Assembly (NCBI RefSeq): GCF_012847335.1
Contig: NZ_JABBDX010000002.1
Location: 248,001 to 312,000, forward strand
Direction of reading: 5' to 3'
Source: Psychrobacter sp. MF31
GTDB taxonomy: Bacteria; Pseudomonadota; Gammaproteobacteria; Pseudomonadales; Moraxellaceae
DNA: 64,000 nucleotides
A program made the translations under genes and the position numbers. Shown in pieces: positions 36,754 through 48,350 of the stretch; position 1 is the first letter of the stretch; each line of letters opens with the position of its first letter. The notes under the pieces were generated by a model. It saw nothing but the letters and a program-made list of their open reading frames with translations, was not told the DNA's origin and did no database searches.

Positions 36754-37026
36754 GGGAATCTCCAAGAGTTGATAAAAAAGTTATAAATAACAATCTATTG
36801 CTAGGGCTTAAAGTTGAGCCTCCCACTATACTGATATTACTTAGCGCCGACTTTAGGAGTTACAGCGCAGTTATGTTTGCTCTGAGTAACTTTAAGATAC
36901 TTCTTATTAACGCGAGCTAAATTAAAATCTTAGCTTCAATGTTAGTCTTTGCCTTTACTCTAATTGCAATCTGCTTTATGTTAATGATCATCGCAATTTT
37001 AATTTAAGATCAATTAAGGATAAAGG

Positions 37027-38331
37027 ATGACTTCTCAGGCTCAATCGGATGATATCAAAACTTACATGACCGAAGTCGGTCGCAAAGCTCGCGCGGCATC
37101 TCGAACGCTTGCCGCGGCAAGCACCCTCGATAAAAATAAGGCTTTACTTGCCATTCATGATGCTTTGATATCAGCAAAAGCCGATATTTTGGCAGCAAAT
37201 AAAAAGGACGTTGATCAAGGCGAAAAAAACAACCTTGAGCCGGCACTTCTTGATCGCTTAGCACTCAATGACGCGCGCTTTGATGGCATGCTTCAAGGGT
37301 TAAAGGATGTGGCAACCTTGCCTGACCCCATTGGCGAAATCAGCGATATGACTTATCGACCTTCCGGCATTTTACTGGGTAAAATGCGCGTTCCGCTTGG
37401 CGTGGTCGGCATGATTTATGAGTCGCGCCCTAACGTGACCCTTGAGGCGGCGTCCCTTGCGCTCAAATCTGGAAATGCCATCATCCTTCGCGGCGGCTCA
37501 GAAGCATTTGAATCAAACCTTGCCATTGCCCGCTGTATTCATCAAGGATTAGAGCAATCAGGATTGCCAAAAAGTAGCGTTCAGGTCATTAACACCACCG
37601 ATCGCGCCGCCGTTGGTGAGCTGATCACCATGACCGACTTTGTGGACGTTATCGTTCCGCGCGGCGGCAAAGGCTTGATTGAGCGCATCAGCCGCGACGC
37701 TCGCGTTCCGGTCATCAAGCATTTAGACGGCAACTGTCATACCTTTATTGACCGCGATGCCAATGCTGACATTGCTATCAAGGTGAGCGTCAATGCCAAA
37801 ACGCACCGCTACGGCACTTGCAACACCATGGAAACGCTGCTGGTTGATCACACCATTGCTGATGAGCTACTGCCGAAAATCGCCGAAGCCATCATTGCCG
37901 CCGATAATGACATGCAGCTTCGTGTTGATGAGCAAGCAAATGCCATTTTAAAAGACCATAACAAGCTTCAAGGTCACCTAAGTCCGGCAACCGATGCCGA
38001 TTGGGATACTGAATATTTAGCGCCAATTTTAGCGGTGAAAGTCGTTGAGGGCTTGGATGCGGCAATCGATCACATCAATACCCACGGCAGCCATCATACC
38101 GATGTCATCATCACCGACAATTACAGCAAATCGCAGCGCTTCATCCGTGAAGTGGACTCCTCAAGCGTCATGATCAACGCCTCAAGCCGCTTTGCCGATG
38201 GCTTTGAGTACGGTTTGGGTGCAGAAATTGGTATTTCAACCGACAAAATCCACGCTCGCGGTCCTGTCGGACTTAAGGGATTGACCTCACAAAAATGGGT
38301 GGTTTATGGTCATGGGGAAGTCCGATCGTAA
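37027..38331 (+). CDS. proA: Gamma-glutamyl phosphate reductase
   Basis: ProA reduces gamma-glutamyl phosphate with NADPH to glutamate semialdehyde in proline synthesis. The 434 residues cover the aldehyde-dehydrogenase-like fold, with [45 protein letters not shown], the catalytic cysteine in [41 protein letters not shown] (read as separate blocks), and [13 protein letters not shown]. The length is slightly above the usual 415-420. A ribosome binding site (AAAGG) sits directly upstream, close to the ATG; AAGGA a few bases earlier may be the real site. proB is not in this window. A terminator follows. Confidence 0.96.
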   Translation: MTSQAQSDDIKTYMTEVGRKARAASRTLAAASTLDKNKALLAIHDALISAKADILAANKKDVDQGEKNNLEPALLDRLALNDARFDGMLQGLKDVATLPDPIGEISDMTYRPSGILLGKMRVPLGVVGMIYESRPNVTLEAASLALKSGNAIILRGGSEAFESNLAIARCIHQGLEQSGLPKSSVQVINTTDRAAVGELITMTDFVDVIVPRGGKGLIERISRDARVPVIKHLDGNCHTFIDRDANADIAIKVSVNAKTHRYGTCNTMETLLVDHTIADELLPKIAEAIIAADNDMQLRVDEQANAILKDHNKLQGHLSPATDADWDTEYLAPILAVKVVEGLDAAIDHINTHGSHHTDVIITDNYSKSQRFIREVDSSSVMINASSRFADGFEYGLGAEIGISTDKIHARGPVGLKGLTSQKWVVYGHGEVRS

Positions 38332-38374
38332 AGCCAAAGCTTAAAATAGATTTTTAGTTCTAATAAACTTTTAG

Positions 38375-38404
38375 AAAACGCCGACATTGCTTTCGGCGTT
38401 TTTT
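38375..38404 (+). terminator. Intrinsic terminator after proA
   Basis: AAAACGCCGA (38375-38384) pairs with TCGGCGTTTT (38393-38402), 8-nt loop, with a continuing T run. Confidence 0.85.
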
Positions 38405-38756
38405 AATTTATAATTCCTGATTTTATAAATTTGTATTATTTACAAGCTACTAAAATTACAATTAAAAATACCTAAAAAACAATGACTTAATTATCAAAGT
38501 TACCGGCACTATACCCAAAATCTTACAATTTTAAGATAAAGGATGCGTATAATTGCGCAATGGTTACTCATTTTACGCCGCAATGTAACTGAATTGATAA
38601 GAAATTTTTTGCCCTATCGCAATTATTTTGCATGACTTGCGGTGTACTCAAAAGGAGCACTAGGACGCTTCTTGTAACGATGAAATTGCTGTTTTGACGT
38701 TTGGCAGGGCGAATGAATGCCAAAACGTTCAATTTTGTTTTTAAAAAGGATGACTT
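38405..38756 (+). promoter_or_regulatory. gltS leader region with an imperfect hairpin
   Basis: These 352 nt hold no ORF of note. A hairpin-capable pair ACGTTTGGCA (38697-38706) and TGCCAAAACGT (38718-38728), with one bulged base, sits about 30 nt before the gltS start. AAGGA (38749-38753 area) is the ribosome binding site. The 5' half is AT-rich and probably contains the promoter. Confidence 0.4.
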
Positions 38757-40028
38757 ATGGAAGTTACTTTAAATGGCTACTATACGCTGATTTTAGCAAC
38801 CTTAGTGCTGTTACTGGGACGATTTTTAGTCAAAAAGATTAAGTTTTTAGAAGATTTTAATATTCCAGAGCCTGTCGCAGGCGGTTTGGTTGCCGCGATG
38901 ATTGTTTACGCGCTCAATTTGATTTGGGGCTACAGTTTTAATTTTCAGCAAGATTTGCAAACGGCTTGTATGTTGATGTTTTTTGCGTCCATTGGCTTGA
39001 GCGCTGATTTTGGTCGCTTAAAAGCCGGTGGTATGCCGCTATTGATTTTTACGGTGGTGGTTTCAGTATTTATTGTTCTGCAAGATGCCGTTGGCGTTGG
39101 GATGGCAAGCGTTCTTGGTCTTGATCCGTTGATGGGGCTTGTGACCGGTTCGATTGCGCTCACCGGTGGTCACGGAACAGCAGGCGCTTGGGGACAAACG
39201 CTTGAGCAGCAATACGGCGTTGTGGGCGCAACCACCCTTGGGATTGCTGCTGCAACCTATGGTTTGGTCGCAGGTGGTGTGATCGGGGGTCCTGTGGCAC
39301 GCAGACTCATTCAAAATTTGGGCGTAAAGCCAAGCCTTGCCAACCCAAATCCTACCGATATTGAGCGCGTGGCAAGCGATCAGTCACTTTATAGCACCAA
39401 GCATAGCGAAGATGAAGGTCTTGATTCCAAAGAGATTTTTGAAAAACCGGACAGCATGCGCTTTATCACCGCCTCCTCTGCCATTGAAACGTTGGCATTA
39501 TTTGCCGCAGCTTTAGCATTTGCCGATGTGATGACGATTGTGGCTAAAGACACTTGGTTTGAGCTTCCCACTTTCGTTTGGGCGCTTGGCGGCGGCGTGG
39601 TAATCCGCAACGTGCTAACGATGGTGTTTAACTTTGATATGTTTGACCGCGCCATTGATGTGTTTGGTAACGCTGCATTGAGTCTGTTTTTAGCCATGGC
39701 GCTGTTGTCACTCAAGCTTTGGCAATTGACGGATTTGGCAGGCCCTGTACTTGTTATCTTGCTCGTGCAAACGGCAGTCATGATTGCTTATGCTTACTTT
39801 GTCACCTTTCGCATTATGGGCAAAGATTACGACTCAGCGGTACTGGCAGCAGGTCATTGCGGCTTTGGTTTGGGCGCAACGCCAACCGCCATTGCCAATA
39901 TGCAAGCGGTGACTGATCGCTATTTGCCATCACCAAAAGCGTTTTTGATCGTTCCCATGGTTGGGGCGTTTTTCGTGGATATTGTGAACGCAACGGTATT
40001 GCAGATTTTTACTAAATTGCCGTTTTAG
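38757..40028 (+). CDS. gltS: Sodium/glutamate symporter
   Basis: This is a 423-residue inner-membrane carrier that imports glutamate with sodium. GltS hallmarks include the N-terminus YYTLILATLVLLLGRFLVKKI, the segment IPEPVAGGLVAA, the loop GLVTGSIALTGGHGTAGAWG, the matching second-half motif LAAGHCGFGLGATPTAIANM, and about ten membrane spans in two inverted halves. The length is a little above E. coli GltS because of a hydrophilic central loop (about residues 195-235). It precedes a strong bidirectional terminator. Glutamate taken up here and by gltIJKL can feed proline synthesis (proA is upstream on the same strand but terminated separately). Confidence 0.94.
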   Translation: MEVTLNGYYTLILATLVLLLGRFLVKKIKFLEDFNIPEPVAGGLVAAMIVYALNLIWGYSFNFQQDLQTACMLMFFASIGLSADFGRLKAGGMPLLIFTVVVSVFIVLQDAVGVGMASVLGLDPLMGLVTGSIALTGGHGTAGAWGQTLEQQYGVVGATTLGIAAATYGLVAGGVIGGPVARRLIQNLGVKPSLANPNPTDIERVASDQSLYSTKHSEDEGLDSKEIFEKPDSMRFITASSAIETLALFAAALAFADVMTIVAKDTWFELPTFVWALGGGVVIRNVLTMVFNFDMFDRAIDVFGNAALSLFLAMALLSLKLWQLTDLAGPVLVILLVQTAVMIAYAYFVTFRIMGKDYDSAVLAAGHCGFGLGATPTAIANMQAVTDRYLPSPKAFLIVPMVGAFFVDIVNATVLQIFTKLPF

Positions 40029-40051
40029 CTTTTTTAAAATTGTAGAAAAAT

Positions 40052-40085
40052 AAAAAAACCGCTCAACGGATTGGGCGGTTTTTTT
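40052..40085. terminator. Bidirectional terminator between gltS and glyA
   Basis: A long A-run/stem (40052-40064) pairs with 40071-40085, core ACCGCTCA/TGGGCGGT with one G-U and a 6-nt loop. T-runs on both strands serve the two convergent genes. Confidence 0.85.
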
Positions 40086-40141
40086 GCTTTTACAGTTTAA
40101 AAACAGCTGTCTTTGACCCTGTTTTTATTTAACGCTTAAGC

Positions 40142-41401
40142 TTATTTTTGGTTTTTCGCATAAACCGGCTTTTTCGCGCAGATGGCTTTGACTTTTTCGC
40201 GGGTGTCAGAAATGACTTTTTCATCACCGCGGCTGTCAAGCACATCACAAATCCAACCTGCCAAGGCTTTGACGTCCGCTTCATCAAAACCGCGAGTGGT
40301 GACCGCTGACGTTCCGATGCGGATTCCTGAAGTCACAAACGGTGATTTTGGATCGTTCGGAACGGCGTTTTTGTTGACCGTGATGAACGCATCACCCAGC
40401 CATTTGTCCGCTTCTTTGCCAGTCATTTCTTGTTTGACAAGGCTGATCAGCATTAAATGGTTTTCCGTGCCGCCTGAGATGATCTCATAGCCGCGATCTT
40501 GAATGACGGTTGCCATCGCTTGGGCATTTTTCACCACTTGCTGTTGATAGGTTTTAAATTCAGGCTCTAAGGCTTCTTTAAAGCAGATGGCTTTAGCCGC
40601 AATCACATGCATCAATGGACCGCCTTGATTGCCTGGGAATACGGCAGAGTTGATCTTTTTAGCAAGCTTGTCATCACGCGACATGATGATTCCTGATCGT
40701 GGACCACGAAGCGTTTTGTGGGTGGTACTGGTCACCACATCAGCAAAAGGCACTGGGCTTGGATAAATGTCCGTTGCGGCAAGTCCTGCCACATGCGCCA
40801 TATCGACTAAGAAATAAGCGCCGATTTCGTCAGCGATGTCACGAAAACGCTGCCAATCGACCACTTGCGAATACGCTGAAAACCCTGCGATAATCATTTT
40901 AGGCTTGTGCTCACGCGCCAAAGCTTCGACTTGGTCGTAATCGATCAAGCCGGTCTCTTCAACCAAACCGTACTGAACGGCTTTATAGTTGATTCCTGAA
41001 AAGTTCACATGAGCGCCGTGAGTTAAGTGACCGCCCGCATCAAGACTCATGCCAAGAACGGTATCGCCTGCGTCAAGCAGCGCCAAAAATACCGCTGAGT
41101 TGGCTTGGCTTCCTGAATGCGGCTGAACGTTGACATATTCAGCACCGAACAATTCTTTGGCGCGGTCAATCGCCAACTGCTCGATCACATCGACATTTTC
41201 ACAGCCTCCATAATAGCGCTTGCCAGGGTAGCCTTCAGCGTATTTGTTGGTCAAATCTGAACCTTGAGCTTCCATGACCGCTTGCGAGCAGTAGTTTTCT
41301 GAGGCAATCAGCTCAATATGATCTTCTTGGCGAATACTTTCAGCAGCCATAGCTTCGGCAAGAGCAGGATCAAATTCCTTAATCGATATATCTTTAAACA
41401 T
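40142..41401 (-). CDS. glyA: Serine hydroxymethyltransferase
   Basis: GlyA interconverts serine and glycine with tetrahydrofolate, supplying one-carbon units; it is PLP-dependent and cytoplasmic. The 419-residue protein carries [51 protein letters not shown], the PLP-lysine motif [14 protein letters not shown], and [17 protein letters not shown]. All are standard and the length is normal. AGGAA precedes the ATG at 41401. The upstream 257 nt to ubiC contains its promoter region, and a small plus-strand ORF there is not convincing. Confidence 0.97.
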   Translation of the reverse strand: MFKDISIKEFDPALAEAMAAESIRQEDHIELIASENYCSQAVMEAQGSDLTNKYAEGYPGKRYYGGCENVDVIEQLAIDRAKELFGAEYVNVQPHSGSQANSAVFLALLDAGDTVLGMSLDAGGHLTHGAHVNFSGINYKAVQYGLVEETGLIDYDQVEALAREHKPKMIIAGFSAYSQVVDWQRFRDIADEIGAYFLVDMAHVAGLAATDIYPSPVPFADVVTSTTHKTLRGPRSGIIMSRDDKLAKKINSAVFPGNQGGPLMHVIAAKAICFKEALEPEFKTYQQQVVKNAQAMATVIQDRGYEIISGGTENHLMLISLVKQEMTGKEADKWLGDAFITVNKNAVPNDPKSPFVTSGIRIGTSAVTTRGFDEADVKALAGWICDVLDSRGDEKVISDTREKVKAICAKKPVYAKNQK

Positions 41402-41658
41402 AGCGGTTCCTAGTTGGTTTGAATTATTGAAAAAGGCGCGATCACAAAAAGCGGCAGTCCCGCCCCATCTAATGATGCGCTTGTATCTTTGCTATCGCTG
41501 TGGCTCAGTGTAGCATGAAACTTTCAGCCTTGAACCTAAAAAACACTCAACTTTTCTTGAAACGCTTGCAATTAATATATTTTTTAATAAAAGATTATGT
41601 TATTCAACGATTTAATCCAAAAATTATTATCTTGCCACCGTTTTTAGCACAAACTTTG

Positions 41659-42150
41659 TTAAAGCTGTTGACAAAAAGCTGGTAAAAACGTTTCGCTGAT
41701 TAAAAATTTTCGCCCAAACCAATCATAGCGCGTTTGCCGCTGCCAGCCCAATTGGGATAAATAAATCGTGCGCTCATTGGGCAAAGTTCGGCTGCGTTTA
41801 AACAGCACGTAACCGATAGGCATACCTTTAAGCTGTTGAAGCCGTTTTGCCGTTCCTTTTAAGCTGGTGATTGGAAAAATACTTTGCGCGGCAACCCACG
41901 GCTTTTGGTCGGTACCATAAAGATAAGTATTGCGAACCCAAGCCAGCATCGGTCGATTAAGCTGCGCCCCAGCAACCCCAAGCTGCTTTTTTTGCTCAAG
42001 GCTCAATGCCAAATAACCCTCAAAGCTGCGCTCCACCGTGATCGGTCGCCCCGCCTGCTTTTCTAACAGAGCCGTCAATGAGCCATTGGTCGTTAAAAAC
42101 GGCATCAGCGTCACCGGAGCGTTTGCAAGCGTTTGAGGATCGCCTTTCAT
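41659..42150 (-). CDS. ubiC: Chorismate lyase
   Basis: UbiC removes pyruvate from chorismate to give 4-hydroxybenzoate, the first committed step of ubiquinone synthesis. The 163 residues fit the family: FLTTNGSLTALLEKQAG at the N-terminus, an active-site arginine probably in LNRPMLAWVRNTYLYG, QKPWVAAQSIFP, GMPIGYVLF, and the conserved glutamate in ISETFLPAF at the end. Overall sequence similarity within this family is low, so I rest on motif order. AGGTGG lies 6 nt before the ATG. It follows the DUF482 gene by 31 nt on the same strand. ubiA, its usual partner, is not adjacent. Confidence 0.82.
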   Translation of the reverse strand: MKGDPQTLANAPVTLMPFLTTNGSLTALLEKQAGRPITVERSFEGYLALSLEQKKQLGVAGAQLNRPMLAWVRNTYLYGTDQKPWVAAQSIFPITSLKGTAKRLQQLKGMPIGYVLFKRSRTLPNERTIYLSQLGWQRQTRYDWFGRKFLISETFLPAFCQQL

Positions 42151-42181
42151 GTCACCACCTAATTAAAACAGTAAATTAACG

Positions 42182-43465
42182 TTAAATAAAATCGTCCGGC
42201 TTTGGCGGCAAATTGTCTTGGTTAAACGGCAGCGCGGCAAACGCCTCTTGGCGATATTCCTGCATTTGCTGGCGCTCTGCTGCGCAAAACGCATCGATTG
42301 CCTTCACAAACCGCGAATCAAAAATCCGGTGCAATGAGTGCGTTTTGGTGGGTACAAAACCGCGAATCAGCTTATGCTCGCCTTGCGTTCCGGGGTCAAA
42401 ATAATCCAAGCCAAGCTCAATGGCAAATTCAATCCCTTGATAATAACACAGCTCAAAATGCAAACTGTCAAACTCCCCAAGCGCGCCCCAATAGCGACCA
42501 TAAAGCGATCTTAAGCTTTGGTTATTGGCATTTGAATCAAAGAAAAACAAACTGCTCGCAATAATTGCGCCGCTATCATCCAAAGCTTGCGTCATCATCA
42601 ATTGCTCTGGCATGGTTTGCGCCAATTCTTCAAAAAATTCAAAGGTTAAATACGGCGACTGACCGCGAACAGCATAAGTCATCACGTAACAGTGATAAAA
42701 GGCGCGCCAATCGTCTCCATTAAGCTCAGTGCCAACTTTACGCTGACATCGAATGCCTTGGGCAGCAACTTTTCGGCGCTCCGCTTTGATGGTTTTGCGC
42801 CGTTTTGCAGTAAGCGTTGCCAAAAACTCATCAAAATGGTCAAATTTTTGCTTATTTTTTGCAAGATAACAGTTTTGCCATAAAAATCGGCAGCCTTGAC
42901 GCTCAAGAATGGTCGAGTTAACGTTTAAATCCCTATCATCAAAATTGCTTGATAACTTTTCTTGATGAACGGTTTGTTTTGCCAACTGACAACATGGTTC
43001 AGTCACAAATAAGCCATGCCAGCTTGAGGCGCCCACTTGACTGGCAATACTATCGACGCCGGTCATTGCCATGCTGACAATCTGTGTCGACAATTCAACA
43101 CCCGCTGCCAACCAAATTCGCTCCCCTGTGATCGGACTGAACGGCACGGCAGTTACCAACCTTGGGTAATAATCAACGCCTACCTGAGCAAACGCTTGCG
43201 CCCAATAGTAATCAAACACAAACTCGCCGCGATGGTGATTTTTAATAAATACAGGCATCACCGCGATCAAGGCGCTTTGGCTGTCATCCGCCGTCGTTTT
43301 GTGAATCAGTACAAATACGGGCAGCCAGCCTGACGACTCGCCGATCGCCTCCGTGGTCATCAAGGTCTGCCAAAACTTTAACGACATAAAAGGAGAACTG
43401 GGCGCTTGCCAATTTGCTTGCTGCTGCCAGCTTAAATTAGTGGCAAGCGACACATGTAATTTCAT
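42182..43465 (-). CDS. DUF482/COG3146 family protein (GNAT-like acyltransferase fold)
   Basis: This is a 427-residue cytoplasmic protein of the family often labelled peptidoglycan-biosynthesis-like or GNAT family N-acetyltransferase (DUF482). The typical layout is present: PFMSLKFWQTLMTTEAIGESSGW at the start, FDYYWAQAFAQVGVDYYPRLV, RRKTIKAERRKVAAQGI, SLFFFDSNANNQSLRSLYGRYWG, HFELCYYQGIEFAIELGL and DPGTQGEHKLIRGF. The reaction is not established for any member I know. The ATG at 43465 fits the family N-terminus. The frame opens at 43534, but the extra 23 residues are not conserved-looking. It is probably co-transcribed with ubiC. Confidence 0.82.
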   Translation of the reverse strand: MKLHVSLATNLSWQQQANWQAPSSPFMSLKFWQTLMTTEAIGESSGWLPVFVLIHKTTADDSQSALIAVMPVFIKNHHRGEFVFDYYWAQAFAQVGVDYYPRLVTAVPFSPITGERIWLAAGVELSTQIVSMAMTGVDSIASQVGASSWHGLFVTEPCCQLAKQTVHQEKLSSNFDDRDLNVNSTILERQGCRFLWQNCYLAKNKQKFDHFDEFLATLTAKRRKTIKAERRKVAAQGIRCQRKVGTELNGDDWRAFYHCYVMTYAVRGQSPYLTFEFFEELAQTMPEQLMMTQALDDSGAIIASSLFFFDSNANNQSLRSLYGRYWGALGEFDSLHFELCYYQGIEFAIELGLDYFDPGTQGEHKLIRGFVPTKTHSLHRIFDSRFVKAIDAFCAAERQQMQEYRQEAFAALPFNQDNLPPKPDDFI

Positions 43466-43667
43466 AAGGATCACTTTTAGTAGTTGGTTATTTTGCCAGC
43501 CTGCGTTGATTGAATACAACCAGTAACTCGGCAACTGATAAAAAGTCTACCGCGATCATGGCGCTTTTTGCAGGGCAGTTGCGTAACGCAAAATGTCTTT
43601 AGCCAAGCTTTATCGTGATAACCCTTTTTTAATAAAGGCAAGTTCATATCAAATGAGCTGCCATAAA

Positions 43668-43698
43668 AAAAGCCATCTTGGTAATAAAGATGGCTTTT
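43668..43698. terminator. Isolated terminator-like hairpin
   Basis: AAAAGCCATCTT (43668-43679) pairs perfectly with AAGATGGCTTTT (43687-43698), 7-nt loop, with A/T runs on each side. No annotated gene ends next to it, so its transcript is unexplained. Confidence 0.7.
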
Positions 43699-43936
43699 GA
43701 TTGTATTTTTTTAATTTATAGTTCTCATCCAAAATATAAATGAGAGTGAGATTAACTTAAGCCTTGCAAAGGCGGTAAAATAGATGTTATCTATATAAAG
43801 AGCTGCTAGAATGACGCGGCAACCAGTTTACTATAATTTAGCAGCTTGATGCTGCGACCAACTGCCGACGCCAAAGTCACTTTGCCCAATTGACAGCAGC
43901 ACTAGATGAGCGATGCGCACGATTTTTGCTCAGCAA

Positions 43937-43966
43937 TTCACTTTTTACCCTGTTCAGTGATATAAT
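43937..43966 (+). promoter_or_regulatory. Putative promoter of icd
   Basis: A consensus TATAAT at 43961-43966 has TTCACT at 43937-43942 as -35, spacer 18. Transcription would start near 43973, giving a leader of about 180 nt. Confidence 0.5.
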
Positions 43967-44124
43967 CAGCGCTCCTTGTTAACCGTAATTCAGTTAGCGA
44001 AAGACAATTTTCAAGCAGGCTCAATCCTCTTTAATATCGTGATCACTCGTGCCAACTCTTATCTTAACGCCCCTCTTTTGGCGCTGGCAGAACCATTAAA
44101 CGATCACTAAAGCCTTATCATTAA

Positions 44125-46368
<2,244 letters not shown>

Positions 46369-46424
46369 TAGTCAGCTTAGTTTCATAAAAATAGTAAAGC
46401 GCGCTGAAATTTAGCCGCAATAAG

Positions 46425-46458
46425 CACCCCAATTGACCACATCGATTGGGGTGTTTTT
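46425..46458 (+). terminator. Intrinsic terminator after icd
   Basis: CACCCCAAT (46425-46433) pairs with ATTGGGGTG (46445-46453), 11-nt loop, followed by five T. Confidence 0.9.
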
Positions 46459-46485
46459 ATTTTATTAAAACAATGAGGAGATTTT

Positions 46486-47118
46486 ATGGCGGCAAGTCTG
46501 ATTTTATTTAACAAACCCTTTGGCGTTCAAAGCCAATTTCGCGACGATGGCAACAATGAATTTGCCACCTTAAGCCGCTATTTTACCGATAAGTCGCTTC
46601 GCGTTGCTGGTCGCCTTGATGCCACCTCCGAAGGTTTGTTGATTTTAACAAGCAGCGGCGCGGTCAATCATGCCATCACTAAACCATTAACGCTTAAGGA
46701 TTTTAAGCAAAACAATTTGCAGACCAGCCCAAAACTTGGCAAAACCTATCTCGTTCAAGTTGAAGGGATTCCAAGTCCTGGGCAATTGCAAGCGTTGCAA
46801 GAAGGCGTTGACTTAAAAGATGGCAAAACCTTGCCAGCGATGGTTCAAGTATTGGCTGAAAATGAGCTGCCAATGCCGCTTTGGGAGCGAACGCCGCCCA
46901 TCCGCGAGCGTAAAAACATTCCGACCTCTTGGCTTAAGCTGACCATTTTTGAGGGTAAAAATCGCCAAGTCCGGCGCATGAGCGCTCATGTTGGCTTGCC
47001 GTGTTTGCGCCTTATCCGCTGGTCGGTTGCCGGATTTGAGCTTGGGCAGTTACAATCAGGCGAATTTGTCCGCGTTCATTTGTCGCCTACCAAACTTAAA
47101 AATCTTGGTATTAAATAG
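46486..47118 (+). CDS. rluE: 23S rRNA pseudouridine synthase, RluE-type
   Basis: This is a 210-residue member of the RsuA/RluB/E/F family without the N-terminal S4 domain. It begins at ILFNKPFGVQSQFRDD, and the catalytic aspartate lies in GRLDATSEGLLILT. KTYLVQVEG and LKLTIFEGKNRQVRRMSAHVGLPCLRLIRWSVAGF (C-terminal blocks, given here as one region) are typical. The lack of an S4 domain and the short length fit RluE, which modifies U2457 of 23S rRNA; the exact target is inferred. GAGGAG sits 5 nt before the ATG. The terminator of icd lies between the two genes. Confidence 0.92.
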   Translation: MAASLILFNKPFGVQSQFRDDGNNEFATLSRYFTDKSLRVAGRLDATSEGLLILTSSGAVNHAITKPLTLKDFKQNNLQTSPKLGKTYLVQVEGIPSPGQLQALQEGVDLKDGKTLPAMVQVLAENELPMPLWERTPPIRERKNIPTSWLKLTIFEGKNRQVRRMSAHVGLPCLRLIRWSVAGFELGQLQSGEFVRVHLSPTKLKNLGIK

Positions 47119-47249
47119 CGTTTATAAACAAAGACTTACTATAAAAAAGCGTTGGCGGCGGTGTTATCGGCGCTCATTGTTTGTTATTATCATTATCATC
47201 ATAGGCGGGATTACGTCTATGTCAGCCCTTAAAAGCTCAAGGATTGGTC

Positions 47250-48281
47250 ATGATTGTCCCCAAAACCTTATTTTCAAAAACCCATCCTCAAATCAAAACC
47301 TTTTTTAAAAAATGCGCCAATTTTTCCTTAGTTTTTAGCGCTATTCATCAGTTCACGCGACCTTGTGTTACAGCAGGATTGGCAATAAGTGCGGCTTTAG
47401 CCGTTAGTGCTTGTCAGCCAAACCCCGATCAATCCGCTGAAGATAATCAAGCTGCCATTGATCGCAATCAAGAGGTTCATCAACGTAGTGATGATTCAAA
47501 AGCTTTGGATTCGCAAGATTCAGCCGACCCAATCGACAGCCAAGCTGCTGACATTGCAGAAGAAAACATCGCAGAAAATGAAAAAACCGCCATTGATGCT
47601 GCTGACAGTGTTGAGTCAGGTGATTCTGATAACGCGCCCGTAAACGCCGAAAATCGATTCAAAGATGTCAATAAAGTCGTCGATAACATGAGCGATGAAA
47701 TGATGATCGCTCAGCGCTACCTTGACCCCGATGTGGCATTTGCCAAAATTATGCTGGGCTATCAGCGCAGCATTCGTGATTTGGCAAAAACCCAAAACAA
47801 ATATGGTCAAAATGAGACCATGACCGCCTTTGCGGACAATTTATTGGCGCTTCAGCAAGAAGAAATTGGTCAACTTAAAAAATGGCTTGCCTCGCACCCC
47901 GATACCGCCAAACCAAAAGCGGAAACGCCCGCTATGCAAGCTGCTTTTGCTAATGAGATTCAAAGTATGGTCGCAAAAATGCAGGCTGAGCTAAATATCG
48001 CGGATGCTGATTTGGCATTTGCGCAAACCTTATTGCCGCATTATTTAGGCGCCATAGCTATGGCAAAGATTGAGCTTACCTATGGTCGCGATGACGATAT
48101 GCGCCAATTTGCCCAAAGCTTTATCAATTCTCGCCAGCCACTGGTCACGTTGCTTGAAAGTTGGGTTCAAGATCAGCACTCGTTAAGTGAACCAAACACG
48201 CAAAAAAGCGGTTCTGATGAGACTAACCGCGCTACTAAAGATGAAAACGGTGCTCAACCAACGCTTAAAAGTGACAAGTAA
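47250..48281 (+). CDS. Lipoprotein with two DUF305-like repeats
   Basis: This is a 343-residue protein. The ATG at 47250 has AAGGA 6 nt upstream. The signal peptide is unusually long: about 30 residues precede the hydrophobic core, which ends in the lipobox AVSAC near residue 50. A Ser/Asp/Ala-rich acidic linker of about 100 residues follows. Then come two related helical repeats, DVAFAKIMLGYQRSIRDLAKT and LAFAQTLLPHYLGAIAMAKI, each leading to a QxxxIxxLxxWL-type end. The pattern is that of DUF305, some of whose members bind metals through M-x2-HH. Here the histidine pair is replaced by GYQ and PHY, so metal binding is doubtful. The assignment is tentative. Confidence 0.6.
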   Translation: MIVPKTLFSKTHPQIKTFFKKCANFSLVFSAIHQFTRPCVTAGLAISAALAVSACQPNPDQSAEDNQAAIDRNQEVHQRSDDSKALDSQDSADPIDSQAADIAEENIAENEKTAIDAADSVESGDSDNAPVNAENRFKDVNKVVDNMSDEMMIAQRYLDPDVAFAKIMLGYQRSIRDLAKTQNKYGQNETMTAFADNLLALQQEEIGQLKKWLASHPDTAKPKAETPAMQAAFANEIQSMVAKMQAELNIADADLAFAQTLLPHYLGAIAMAKIELTYGRDDDMRQFAQSFINSRQPLVTLLESWVQDQHSLSEPNTQKSGSDETNRATKDENGAQPTLKSDK

Positions 48282-48350
48282 GTTAGCTTTACCATAAACC
48301 TTGTCGCTTTTAGAACGTGTTAATCAGTGAAAATCTTGATTTTGGCGCTA

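Noticed and set aside
41500-41685. 61-codon ORF between glyA and ubiC
   Set aside because: There is no ribosome binding site, it overlaps the end of ubiC on the other strand, and the composition is that of AT-rich spacer.
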